From assembly GCA_025451235.1 (NCBI GenBank), contig JANWKT010000032.1:1-64000 (forward strand): a DNA stretch of 64,000 nucleotides, in the 5' to 3' direction. Within the stretch, counting starts at the first letter, position 1. Every line of letters starts with the position of its first letter. A program made the translations under genes and the position numbers. The DNA is from Flavobacteriales bacterium (GTDB lineage: Bacteria; Bacteroidota; Bacteroidia; CAIKAF01). This document shows positions 17,270 to 25,600 of the stretch, piece after piece. The notes under the pieces are model-generated. The model saw nothing but the letters and a program-made list of their open reading frames with translations, was not told the DNA's origin and ran no database searches.

Positions 17270-18196
17270 ATTAGTTAAGGCCTTCACAATCTTTCTTTCA
17301 ATATCCTCGGTACTTTCCTTCACGAATGTTTTACCGGTTACTTTTTCGTAAAGGTGGATATATCGGTTGGAAACGCTTTCCACAAACTCATCATTCATGA
17401 TAGGCGGCTGCTGACCTTCTTTGCCCATAAAATTATTTTCTATCAACCATTCCCGAACAAATTCTTTGCTTAAATGTTGCTGTGGTTCTCCTTTTTCCTG
17501 GTTATGGGCATAGGTATCCAAATAAAAATACCGGCTGCTATCGGGAGTATGGATCTCGTCGATCAATAGGATCTTTCCATTCAGGTTACCAAATTCATAT
17601 TTAGTATCTACTAATATCAATCCTTGTTTTTCGGCATGGAGTGTTCCAAACTTGTACAGGGCTCTGGTATATTTTTCCAATTGAATATATTCTGCTTCCG
17701 GAATTATTCCCTGAGCAATAATTTCTTCCCGGCTAATGTCCATATCATGTCCTTCTTCGGCTTTGGTAGCAGGTGTAATAATAGGTTCGGGGAACGGGTC
17801 ATTTTCATTCAATCCATCAGGCATGGTTACTCCGCATAAGATCCTTTTGCCACTTTTATATTCTCTCCATGCATGGCCGGTAAGGTATCCACGGATCACC
17901 ATTTCCACTCTATACGGATCACATTTATATCCGATGGCAACATTGGGAGCTGGGGCTGATATGAACCAATTTGGACAAATATGTTGGGTTAGTTTTAAAA
18001 ATTCGGTGGCTGTTTTGTTCAATACCTGGCCTTTATAGGGAATAGGCCTGGGCAAAATTACATCAAAGGCTGAGATCCGGTCGCTGGCAATCATTACCAT
18101 ATGCTGATCATTGATGGTATATACATCTCTTACTTTTCCATAGTATACATTGGTCTGTCCGGGAAAGTTATATTGCGTTTTTGTGATAGTTTTCAT
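17264..18196 (-). CDS. purC: Phosphoribosylaminoimidazole-succinocarboxamide synthase (SAICAR synthetase)
   Basis: A 310-residue cytosolic enzyme of purine synthesis that joins CAIR and aspartate with ATP. Landmarks: NVYYGKVRDVYTIND (ATP loop region), MIASDRISAFDVILP, RPIPYKGQVLN, the signature EMVIRGYLTGHAWREYKSG, and GLILVDTKYEFG with LLIDEIHTPDSSRYF. It is of the longer type (about 300 residues) rather than the 235-residue enterobacterial form. It is convergent with the WG-repeat gene (3' ends overlap by 6 bp). A 245-bp repeat-containing gap separates it from phoH upstream. Confidence 0.96.
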   Translation of the reverse strand: MKTITKTQYNFPGQTNVYYGKVRDVYTINDQHMVMIASDRISAFDVILPRPIPYKGQVLNKTATEFLKLTQHICPNWFISAPAPNVAIGYKCDPYRVEMVIRGYLTGHAWREYKSGKRILCGVTMPDGLNENDPFPEPIITPATKAEEGHDMDISREEIIAQGIIPEAEYIQLEKYTRALYKFGTLHAEKQGLILVDTKYEFGNLNGKILLIDEIHTPDSSRYFYLDTYAHNQEKGEPQQHLSKEFVREWLIENNFMGKEGQQPPIMNDEFVESVSNRYIHLYEKVTGKTFVKESTEDIERKIVKALTNL

Positions 18197-18235
18197 ATTA
18201 CATAATAATAAATGGTCATTCGAAGATGTTGGTAG

Positions 18236-18255
18236 CGACGTGCAATTGCATGTCG
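18236..18255. repeat. GACGGACAATTGTCCGTC-family palindrome, diverged copy
   Basis: CGACGTGCAATTGCATGTCG, a 20-nt palindrome with one mismatch and the same TAGCGAC context as the copy at 29501-29520. Confidence 0.5.
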
Positions 18256-18287
18256 TTATTGGTTGAAAAAATTATCAACCTCCTATT

Positions 18288-18368
18288 GCGGCCCGGATAG
18301 AAGCGATACCCCGCAGCTCGGCTGTAAGCCGGGCGAGGAGTAAAGCGGATAGACGGAAATGCCGCCCG
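18288..18368. repeat. Structured dispersed repeat (GCGATACCCCGCAGCTC type), copy 2
   Basis: AGCGATACCCCGCAGCTCGG begins at 18302, followed by a CTCGGC/GCCGGGCGAG hairpin, then GAGTAAAGCG and closing arms GCGGC/GCCGC. Compared with 8168-8247 the core is identical while the hairpin arms differ but still pair, which is a sign of selection on RNA or DNA structure. It lies between phoH and purC. Confidence 0.65.
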
Positions 18369-18441
18369 AAAAAAAAGATATATGACACTACTTAAGCCAG
18401 TAGTCCTATGTTCTATGCCCCGTCTCCTAAGTCCTCTTAAA

Positions 18442-19392
18442 TTATGCTTCATACTTATTATATGAATTCAATATCTTTTTTACCAGCTCATGCCTTACCA
18501 CATCCTTTTCGGTAAAATGAACAAAGCCAATTCCCTTTACTTTGTCAAGGATTTTCATAGCATCCTGTAATCCTGATCCCTGGTTGCGGGGTAGATCTAT
18601 TTGTGTAATATCACCGGTTACGATAAACTTAGCTGATTTTCCCATCCTGGTCAGAAACATTTTCATTTGCATCTTGGTAGTATTCTGGGCCTCATCCAAA
18701 ATAACAAAAGCATTGTCAAGGGTCCGTCCACGCATATATGCCAGCGGTGCCACTTGTATGGTTCCATTTTCGGTATATTGACGAAGTTTCTCCGCCGGGA
18801 TCATATCTCGCAATGCATCATATAAGGGTTGAAGATAGGGAGCTAGTTTTTCATTCAGGTCACCCGGTAAAAATCCCAGGTTCTCACCGGCTTCTACAGC
18901 TGGACGTGTTAGAATGATCTTACGCACCTTTTTATCTTTCAAAGCTCTTACCGCCATGGCCACAGCTACATAGGTTTTACCCGTTCCGGCTGGACCGATG
19001 GCAAATACCAGGTCGTCATGACCGCAGGCCTCTACCAGCTTAACCTGGGTATGTGTCCTGGGTTTTACTACCAGTCCATCGTTCCCATATACAATCACAT
19101 CGCTGCTTTCAGGGTTTTTTAGCTTAACAAAATCATGGTTGTTGTTTCCACAGATCTCCACAATGGCATCTTCGTCCAACTGGTTATACTTTTCATAATA
19201 GTTCAACAGAAGCAGGAATTTTTCCTGGAAATCATCAATCACATCTTCGGTGCCTATTACCTTTATTTCGCTTCCCCTGCTTACGATCTGGAGTTTTGGG
19301 AAGAATTTTTTAATGGTCTTGAGGTGTTGATTGTTTACCCCGAAAAATCGAAGTGGATCCAGAGAATCAACGATAATTATCTTTTCGCTCAA
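18442..19392 (-). CDS. PhoH-family ATPase
   Basis: A 316-residue cytosolic P-loop ATPase of the PhoH (YbeZ) family, linked to RNA metabolism and ribosome maturation in bacteria. Seen: an N-terminal KH-like region (about 20-95), Walker A GPAGTGKT (133-140), the family stretch LTRPAVEAGENLGFLPGDL, and Walker B ILDEAQNTT (231-239) followed by GDITQIDLPR. YbeY, a frequent partner, is not adjacent. It is the first gene before a repeat-filled gap and purC on the minus strand and is divergent from the SAM hydrolase-type gene (95 bp). Confidence 0.93.
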   Translation of the reverse strand: MSEKIIIVDSLDPLRFFGVNNQHLKTIKKFFPKLQIVSRGSEIKVIGTEDVIDDFQEKFLLLLNYYEKYNQLDEDAIVEICGNNNHDFVKLKNPESSDVIVYGNDGLVVKPRTHTQVKLVEACGHDDLVFAIGPAGTGKTYVAVAMAVRALKDKKVRKIILTRPAVEAGENLGFLPGDLNEKLAPYLQPLYDALRDMIPAEKLRQYTENGTIQVAPLAYMRGRTLDNAFVILDEAQNTTKMQMKMFLTRMGKSAKFIVTGDITQIDLPRNQGSGLQDAMKILDKVKGIGFVHFTEKDVVRHELVKKILNSYNKYEA

Positions 19393-19487
19393 TAGTTTTC
19401 AAAATTATATTGCTCAAAAATAGGTGATTGAAACAAAACTAACCCGGTTTTTTTCAATTATTTTTACCAGATAATCCGGCAACATAC

Positions 19488-20273
19488 ATGTCTATAGTTA
19501 CACTGCTTACTGATTTGGGATATAGGGATCCCTACCTGGCCATGGCTAAGGGTAAGCTGATTAGTGGCATTAAAGGCTTGCAGGTGGTCGATATTTCTCA
19601 CGATCCCATTGTTACCGCTGATGAAATGGTGGGGAGTTATATGCTCCGGAATGTGGTTCCCCAGTTTCCCAAAGGTACGGTGCATATAGTTTCGGTGAAC
19701 ACCACCCTGGATTTTGGGTCGCGTTTTGTAGCATTTGAACATAAAGGCCATTTTTTTATTGGGGCCGACAGGGGAATATTCTATATGTTCCTGGCCGAAC
19801 ACCCTGAGAAGGTTTATGATATTACCAGCTATTCCAAGGCATTCACCACTTTTCCACTGATGGATATTTTTATTCCTGTGGCTATTGATCTCAGCCATGG
19901 GAAAAAAATGGAAGAGATTGGTGCAGCAGAAATTAAACTGGTGGAAAAGACCATGTTCCACCCAACGGTAGAGCCTAACCGAATTGTGGGAAGTATATTG
20001 TATGTGGATGTATATGGCAACCTGATCACCAACATCAGTAAGAACTTATTTGAGAAGGTGAGGAATGGCAGGAGGTTCAGCATTTATGTACGAAGTGCCA
20101 ACTATAATATCACCAAAATCTCTAATAATTACAATGAGGCCATTGAAGGAGAAATGGTAGGTGTAATCAACTATGCTGGTTTAATAGAGATTGCCATGCA
20201 CAATGCCAATTGTGCCAAAATGCTCGGAGTAGAAGTAAGAAGTTCAATCGTAGCCCAATTTATGGATGGATGA
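19488..20273 (+). CDS. SAM hydrolase / SAM-dependent halogenase-fold protein (DUF62)
   Basis: A 261-residue protein of the S-adenosyl-L-methionine hydroxide adenosyltransferase (DUF62) family, related to fluorinase and chlorinase. Seen: N-terminal TLLTDLGYRDPYLAMAKG with the SAM-contacting Asp residues, HIVSVNTTL, GADRGIFYMF, and the C-terminal-domain VDVYGNLITNISK. Family members hydrolyse SAM to adenosine and methionine using water; the halogenases carry an insert that I do not see here. Its 3' end overlaps the next gene by 8 nt in another frame, indicating translational coupling. Confidence 0.9.
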   Translation: MSIVTLLTDLGYRDPYLAMAKGKLISGIKGLQVVDISHDPIVTADEMVGSYMLRNVVPQFPKGTVHIVSVNTTLDFGSRFVAFEHKGHFFIGADRGIFYMFLAEHPEKVYDITSYSKAFTTFPLMDIFIPVAIDLSHGKKMEEIGAAEIKLVEKTMFHPTVEPNRIVGSILYVDVYGNLITNISKNLFEKVRNGRRFSIYVRSANYNITKISNNYNEAIEGEMVGVINYAGLIEIAMHNANCAKMLGVEVRSSIVAQFMDG

Positions 20274-20586
20274 AGCTATGCTGGTAAGGATCGTAAGAAT
20301 GCATTTTAAACAGGAAAAAATAGAAGATTTTAAAAAAATGTTCGAAGAAACCTATTCTCGTATAAGAAATTTCGATGGATGCCGTTTTCTAGAATTGTAC
20401 CAGGATGAAGAGGATGCAACTGTTTTTTATACCATCAGCAAGTGGGATCATCCTGACAGGTTGGAAACCTATAGAAATTCCGATCTTTTCAGGGATACTT
20501 GGGCCATTACGAAGACCTATTTTTCGAGCCCCCCACTAGCTTATAGTTTGAATAAGCAGGTGAATGATTCGACAAACCCGTTTTAA
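20266..20586 (+). CDS. Small antibiotic-biosynthesis-monooxygenase-like (ABM) domain protein
   Basis: A 106-residue protein with a ferredoxin-like dimeric alpha-beta barrel pattern: VRIVRMHFKQEKIEDFKKMF, RNFDGCRFLELYQDEED, FYTISKWDHPDRLETYRNSD. This is the ABM/YgiN-like family, which covers quinol monooxygenases, haem-degrading enzymes and non-enzymatic binders. The start at 20266 overlaps the previous stop (ATGGATGGATGA region); M5 at 20278 is an equally likely start. Substrate cannot be read from the sequence. Likely co-translated with the SAM hydrolase-type gene. Confidence 0.8.
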   Translation: MDEAMLVRIVRMHFKQEKIEDFKKMFEETYSRIRNFDGCRFLELYQDEEDATVFYTISKWDHPDRLETYRNSDLFRDTWAITKTYFSSPPLAYSLNKQVNDSTNPF

Positions 20587-20642
20587 TGTAAGAGGCCGAA
20601 ACCCGATAAAAACATTAATTTTGAACCGATTAAACAAATGAA

Positions 20643-21371
20643 GTGATAGCATTATTCAGAAAAGAGATCAATAGTTTTTTCAGCTCCATTATAGGATATA
20701 TAGTTATTATATTGTTCTTATTGGTGAATGCCATTTTTTTCTGGCTGGTAGCAGACGACAATATTCTCTACTACGGATATGCCAACATGGACCTTTTCTT
20801 CGACAGGGCCCCTTATATTTTTCTTTTGCTCATCCCGGCAGTTACCATGCGCTCCTTTGCCGAAGAAAAAAGCATCGGGACGATCGAAAGTTTGATCACC
20901 AAACCCATCAGCGAGACCAAGATCATTTTAGCTAAATACTTTGCCTCCGTAGTATTGGTGATTTTTGCCATTCTACCCACCTTTACTTATTATATAAGTC
21001 TTTATTATGTGGGGAACCCAGTTGGGAATATTGATACCGGTGCGGTGATGGGTTCTTATCTCGGATTGCTTTTATTGGCCTCGATCTATGTATCTATTGG
21101 TATGTTGGCCTCTTCACTTACGGATAACCAGATTGTTTCATTATTGGTATCCATTGCCATATGTTTGCTCATGACCTGGGGCTTTAACTTTCTGGGAAGC
21201 CTTAAATCTTTTAAATCTCTGAACTTATTTATATTCGAATTGGGAGTATTACCTCATTATGTATCCATTAGCCGGGGTGTGATCGATACTCGGGATGTGA
21301 TCTATTTTTTAAGTGCCAACGCTTTTTTCCTTTTATGCACCAAAACAGTATTGCAAAAACGTAAGTGGTAA
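20643..21371 (+). CDS. gldF: Gliding motility ABC transporter permease GldF
   Basis: A 242-residue inner-membrane ABC permease with about six membrane helices (about 12-36, 53-68, 98-122, 136-158, 166-190, 220-237) and the conserved loop MRSFAEEKSIGTIESLITKPIS that contacts the ATPase. It uses a GTG start (an ATG five bases upstream is followed at once by TGA). GldF works with GldG and the ATPase GldA in gliding of Flavobacterium; GldA is not in the window. A TAATTTTG element at 20616-20623 is a plausible -7 box. gldG follows after 3 bp. Confidence 0.92.
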   Translation: MIALFRKEINSFFSSIIGYIVIILFLLVNAIFFWLVADDNILYYGYANMDLFFDRAPYIFLLLIPAVTMRSFAEEKSIGTIESLITKPISETKIILAKYFASVVLVIFAILPTFTYYISLYYVGNPVGNIDTGAVMGSYLGLLLLASIYVSIGMLASSLTDNQIVSLLVSIAICLLMTWGFNFLGSLKSFKSLNLFIFELGVLPHYVSISRGVIDTRDVIYFLSANAFFLLCTKTVLQKRKW

Positions 21372-21374
21372 AGT

Positions 21375-23114
21375 ATGAAAGACCTTTTTGCTAAAAGATT
21401 CGTAAAAGATATATTCCAGCTGGTAGTTGGCCTGGTCATTATTATTTTACTGAATTTTCTTTCAAATGTCCAATTCAGAAGATTTGACCTGACGGCCGAA
21501 AAAAGATATTCTTTAAGTGATAGTACTAAAAAGATCCTTCGCGGGCTTAATGACAATATGCTGGTAACCGTTTACCTGGAAGGAAACGAGAACGACATGC
21601 CGGTGGAATTCAAAAGACTCAAAAAGGCCACACAAGAAATTTTAAGAGAATTCCGTTATTATTCCAAAGGGAATTTTCAATACCGTTTTGAGGACCCGTT
21701 TGCCAATGCGGTTTCGGATCCTGAAGAGCAGCAGAAAATCTATTTTCAGCTTACTGAGCAAGGATTGATCCCAACAGATATCATGCAGAATACCCCAAGC
21801 GGTAAAAAAGTGATCCAGATATTTCCAGGGGCCATCGTTTCTTATAACGGGACACAAGTGCCTGTTCAGTTATTGGAAAACCAATTCAATCAAGATCCTG
21901 AGTTTGTTCTCAATCAATCCATCGAAAGGCTGGAGTATAATTTTAGCAAAGCGTTTTTTAAGGTGATCAATTACCAGAAAAAAAAGCAGGTTTTGTTTAC
22001 CCGCGGACATGGAGAAATGTTTGAATTGAATTTGGCCGATATGGTAAAAGACCTCCGGGAGTTTTACGAAGTAAATGCGGTGAACATCGACAGTAATATC
22101 AATATTCTGGACAGGGACGATATAGGTTGCATTATTGTTGCCAAGCCCGATACTGCTTTTGATGATGCTTCAAAATTCATTCTGGACCAGTATATCATGA
22201 AAGGTGGTCGTGTATTATGGCTGTTAGACAATGTATTTACAAGCCTGGATAGCATAGGTGATAAAAACTATACAGTAGCATTTCCGTATGACCTGGGCCT
22301 ATACGACCAGTTGTTTAAATATGGAGTTCGTATCAATCCTACCGTTATCCAGGACAATGAATGTGCAAAGATCAGGGTGGATTATGGGAATTATGGGATC
22401 CAAAAAAATGAAGATCTATTCCCCTGGTATTATTATCCGGTGATTACACCTGACGGAAAACATCCGATTGTAAAAAACATCAATTCACTCAAGCTGGAGT
22501 TTGCCAATAGTATGGATACGATCAAAACTCCTGGGGTAAAGAAAACGGTTTTATTACATACCAGTAATATGACCAAGGTGCAATACGCTCCGGTAAGGAT
22601 CTCGTTGAATGTGATTGAACAAAAGCCCAATAAAGAAACTTTCAGTAAAGACTCAATCCCTGTAGCCATACTCCTGGAAGGTGAATTCAGTTCTGTTTTT
22701 TCGAACAGGATCATTGAACTGGGATCGGAAAAAGCATTGACAAAAAGCAAGCCTACGAAGATGATTGTGGTAAGCGACGGAGATATTATCAAAAATGCAT
22801 ATAGCCGTAAAGATTATAGCACTTTACCCCTTGGATTGGATCCAATGACAGGTACCTATTACGCCGGCAACAAAACATTTTTAATGAATGCGGTGAACTA
22901 CCTCACAGATGATACCTGGTTCATTCCGCTAAGATCGAAGGATTTCAGGATCCGATTGCTGGATAAAACCAAGTTGAACTCCAAACTTCGGATCGGAACA
23001 CGAAAAGTGATCATGAGTGATTTTGTAAGAGGGATCAATGTAGTAGTGCCTATTTTATTAATAGCCATATTCGGATTTGTATATAACCTAATACGAAAAA
23101 GGAGATTCGCATGA
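21375..23114 (+). CDS. gldG: Gliding motility-associated ABC transporter component GldG
   Basis: A 579-residue membrane protein: one N-terminal helix (about 15-32), a long extracytoplasmic part of the GldG/IFT52-like type (LTAEKRYSLSDSTKKILRGL, FRRLK-like KEFRYYSKG region, LFTRGHGE, MKGGRVLWLLDNV, VVSDGDIIKN), and a C-terminal membrane helix (about 551-570) followed by RKRR. Established knowledge: GldG is needed with GldF and GldA for gliding in Flavobacterium johnsoniae, although some gliding bacteria lack them. It starts 3 bp after gldF and overlaps the next gene by 4 nt. Confidence 0.92.
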   Translation: MKDLFAKRFVKDIFQLVVGLVIIILLNFLSNVQFRRFDLTAEKRYSLSDSTKKILRGLNDNMLVTVYLEGNENDMPVEFKRLKKATQEILREFRYYSKGNFQYRFEDPFANAVSDPEEQQKIYFQLTEQGLIPTDIMQNTPSGKKVIQIFPGAIVSYNGTQVPVQLLENQFNQDPEFVLNQSIERLEYNFSKAFFKVINYQKKKQVLFTRGHGEMFELNLADMVKDLREFYEVNAVNIDSNINILDRDDIGCIIVAKPDTAFDDASKFILDQYIMKGGRVLWLLDNVFTSLDSIGDKNYTVAFPYDLGLYDQLFKYGVRINPTVIQDNECAKIRVDYGNYGIQKNEDLFPWYYYPVITPDGKHPIVKNINSLKLEFANSMDTIKTPGVKKTVLLHTSNMTKVQYAPVRISLNVIEQKPNKETFSKDSIPVAILLEGEFSSVFSNRIIELGSEKALTKSKPTKMIVVSDGDIIKNAYSRKDYSTLPLGLDPMTGTYYAGNKTFLMNAVNYLTDDTWFIPLRSKDFRIRLLDKTKLNSKLRIGTRKVIMSDFVRGINVVVPILLIAIFGFVYNLIRKRRFA

Positions 23115-24121
23115 AAAGAATAATTTTATTTTGCGCTTTAGGATTAGCTATTTTTGCCTGTGGTAGCAAAAAGGATACTTTAACCAACAAGGACAACGAG
23201 TTTAAGGTAAAGGATACTGCGAGCATTGATAAAATATTCCTGGCCAATAAAGGCAACCAAAGCGTTACCCTCACCAAACAAGGCAAGGTATGGATGGTGA
23301 ACAATGAGTTTGAAGCCCGGGGTGATATGATGGACAATATTCTTTTTGCCATTCGGAATGTAGAGGTAAAACAATTTGTGCCTAAAGCTGCGGTAGATAA
23401 TACGATGAAGCTCCTGGCAGTAGCGGCTACTAAAGTGGAAATCTATGTAAAAGGGAAATTAGCCAGGGTATATTATGTGGGTGGACCCACCCAAGATCAT
23501 TTTGGCACCTATATGGTGATGCAGGATGCTGAAACACCTTATATCTGTTACGTTCCCGGACACAGAGGTTATATCAGTAATTTCTTTACTCCCATGGCGG
23601 ATGAATGGAGATCCAGGCAGATCTTTCATTATTCTTTAGATGAGATCGGTTCGGTAAAAACGGAGTTTTACAGGGCTCCGGATTATTCCTGGGAGATCAT
23701 CAATCTCGACAATAAAAATTTTAAGCTTAAAAGCCTGGCAACCAATAAATTTGTAGAGTCCTTTGATACAGGGGCGGTAAAAATGGTGTTAAAAGAGTTC
23801 AAGGCGTTGGGCTTCGAGTCATTTGTTACCATCAATCCGCTCAGGCTCGATTCGGTAAAAGCCAAGTATCCTCTTTATAAGATCACGGTTACCGATAGAA
23901 CCGGCAAGGCCAGGAGCCTCGATCTATACGAGATCCCCATGCAGCCGGGAGTTTATACCATGGATGGAAAAGAAGCCAAAGTAGATGTTGACCGGATGTA
24001 TGGAATTGTGGATGGAACCACTACCACCATCTGCCAGTATTTTACGTATGACCCCGTGGCTGTTCCCATTACCTTTTTTATGGGCCAAAGCCCTACAAAT
24101 AGCGGTTACCCCGGTCGTTAA
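23111..24121 (+). CDS. DUF4340-family lipoprotein coupled to gldFG
   Basis: A 336-residue protein with a lipoprotein signal (LALGLAIFACGS-type lipobox, Cys at about 17) and a DUF4340-like body (KDTASIDKIFLANKGNQSVTL, VWMVNNEFEARGDMMDNIL, LARVYYVGGPTQDHFGTYM). The ATGA overlap with gldG shows translational coupling. In several phyla DUF4340 genes follow GldG-like ABC genes, so it is likely an extracytoplasmic partner of the transporter (established co-occurrence; inferred role). dnaN follows after 66 bp with its own -7 element. Confidence 0.88.
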   Translation: MKRIILFCALGLAIFACGSKKDTLTNKDNEFKVKDTASIDKIFLANKGNQSVTLTKQGKVWMVNNEFEARGDMMDNILFAIRNVEVKQFVPKAAVDNTMKLLAVAATKVEIYVKGKLARVYYVGGPTQDHFGTYMVMQDAETPYICYVPGHRGYISNFFTPMADEWRSRQIFHYSLDEIGSVKTEFYRAPDYSWEIINLDNKNFKLKSLATNKFVESFDTGAVKMVLKEFKALGFESFVTINPLRLDSVKAKYPLYKITVTDRTGKARSLDLYEIPMQPGVYTMDGKEAKVDVDRMYGIVDGTTTTICQYFTYDPVAVPITFFMGQSPTNSGYPGR

Positions 24122-24187
24122 TAAATGTTCTGCAATTTTCGGTTCAACCTAGCTTGATTCGATTATATTTGTGAAAAATTGTAGAAT

Positions 24188-25312
24188 ATGAATTTTGTAG
24201 TTTCCAGTAAAACTTTGTTACAGCAATTACAGGTAGTTAACGGGACCATTGCCTCCAATTCCAATGTTCCTATCCTGAATGATTTTCTTTTTGAAGCGGA
24301 CGATAACGGACTCACCGTTTATGGTTCCGACCTGGAAACAACTATATCTGCCCGAATAACCGATATCACTGTAAAATCAGCAGGCAGGATCTGTATTCCG
24401 GCTAAAATACTGATGGAAACCCTGAAAAGCTTTACGGATATACCACTTACCTTTACTGTTGACAGCAAAACCAACGGAGTCGTGGTTTCTTCAGAAACTG
24501 GCAAATACAAGCAAGCCGGCCATAATGCAGATGAATATCCTAAAATGCCAGAGTTGGCTAAATTTAATACCGTTACTGTTGAGTCGATGACATTGGCACA
24601 CGCCGTGAACAAAACCATTTTCGCTACAGGTAATGACGATCTTCGTCCTGTAATGAGTGGAGTATTGATGGAGATGGGCTCTGATGGTTCAAACTTTGTA
24701 GCTACCGATGCACATAAACTGGTAAAATATCATAGAAAGGACATCAAGGCAGCTACCATTGCCAGCATCATCCTGCCTAAAAAACCACTCAACTTATTAA
24801 AGAATATTCTTTCAACCATTGATGTTCCGGTTACTGTAGAATATTCGGATGCCAATATTCGTTTTAAATTTGAGAACATAACAGTAGTAAGCCGTTTGGT
24901 GGAAGGTAAATATCCCAATTACGAAGCCGTGATCCCTAAAACCAATCCGAATAAATTAACGGTTGAAAAAGCTCAACTCATGGGCTCACTTAGAAGGGTA
25001 AGTAATTTCTCGAATAAAACTACTTACCAGGTACGTTTAAAATTATCAGGCAATGAGATGCAGCTTTCGGCTGAAGATCTTGATTTTGCCAATGAAGCAT
25101 ATGAGAAGATCCCATGTTCTTACGAAGGTGACGATATGGAGATAGGTTTCAATTCAAAATTCCTGATGGAAATGATCGGGAATATAGATGGAGAAACGGT
25201 TACTTTCCAATTATCAGAACCCAACAGAGCTGGCATCATTCGCCCATCCGAAATGGATACCGAAGTAGAAGATGTTACCATGTTGGTTATGCCGATCATG
25301 TTAGGAAATTAA
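24188..25312 (+). CDS. dnaN: DNA polymerase III beta subunit (sliding clamp)
   Basis: A 374-residue ring-forming clamp that tethers DNA polymerase III to DNA. Three similar domains of about 120 residues are visible, opening with MNFVVSSKTLLQQLQVVNGT, with landmarks GSDLETTI, FATGNDDLRPVMSGVL, FVATDAHKLVKY, and the ligand-binding cleft end EDVTMLVMPIML. It is of normal length. TATATTTG at 24164-24171 gives a leader of about 10 nt, so it has its own promoter within the gldFG cluster. It is not beside dnaA or recF here. A rho-independent terminator follows. Confidence 0.97.
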   Translation: MNFVVSSKTLLQQLQVVNGTIASNSNVPILNDFLFEADDNGLTVYGSDLETTISARITDITVKSAGRICIPAKILMETLKSFTDIPLTFTVDSKTNGVVVSSETGKYKQAGHNADEYPKMPELAKFNTVTVESMTLAHAVNKTIFATGNDDLRPVMSGVLMEMGSDGSNFVATDAHKLVKYHRKDIKAATIASIILPKKPLNLLKNILSTIDVPVTVEYSDANIRFKFENITVVSRLVEGKYPNYEAVIPKTNPNKLTVEKAQLMGSLRRVSNFSNKTTYQVRLKLSGNEMQLSAEDLDFANEAYEKIPCSYEGDDMEIGFNSKFLMEMIGNIDGETVTFQLSEPNRAGIIRPSEMDTEVEDVTMLVMPIMLGN

Positions 25313-25340
25313 TTTTCGATCATATACTTATGAAAACTGC

Positions 25341-25366
25341 TCCCGGCTTTCGCCGGGATTTTTTTT
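25341..25366 (+). terminator. Rho-independent terminator of dnaN
   Basis: Stem TCCCGGC (25341-25347), loop TTTC, stem GCCGGGA (25352-25358), then eight T (25359-25366). Confidence 0.9.
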
Positions 25367-25413
25367 GTTCCTGCACAAGTGAACGTCATTCGGACGGGCG
25401 CCTGTACCTGGCT

Positions 25414-25431
25414 TCCCGATAGCTATCGGGA
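25414..25431. repeat. CCCGATAGCTATCGGG palindrome
   Basis: TCCCGATAGCTATCGGGA, a perfect 18-nt palindrome. Related copies are at 8230-8247 (one mismatch) and 39260-39277. Confidence 0.7.
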
Positions 25432-25449
25432 CACTATATCTGTTTATTT

Positions 25450-25526
25450 ACACCGAAGTACGAAGTACGAACTACGAATCTTGCCAGTAGCGGTTCGTAG
25501 GTTCGTAACAGTTCGTACTTCGGTGT
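25450..25526. repeat. TTCGTACTTCGGTGT inverted-repeat element, copy 1
   Basis: Perfect 15-bp arms ACACCGAAGTACGAA (25450-25464) and TTCGTACTTCGGTGT (25512-25526) enclose further CGAACTACGAA-type repeats. The right arm recurs at the end of 40833-40920. The 288-bp gap between dnaN and the next gene holds only this, the palindrome above and the terminator. Confidence 0.75.
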
Positions 25527-25600
25527 CATAAAAAGGATGCCGCTTCCATCCCTGACGCATTCTTAACTGAATAAAATAAATAGAATTAACTGAATTACCA

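Noticed and set aside
18216-18452. 78-codon minus-strand frame between phoH and purC
   Set aside because: It reads through the structured repeat at 18288-18368; Arg-rich nonsense composition and no homology pattern.
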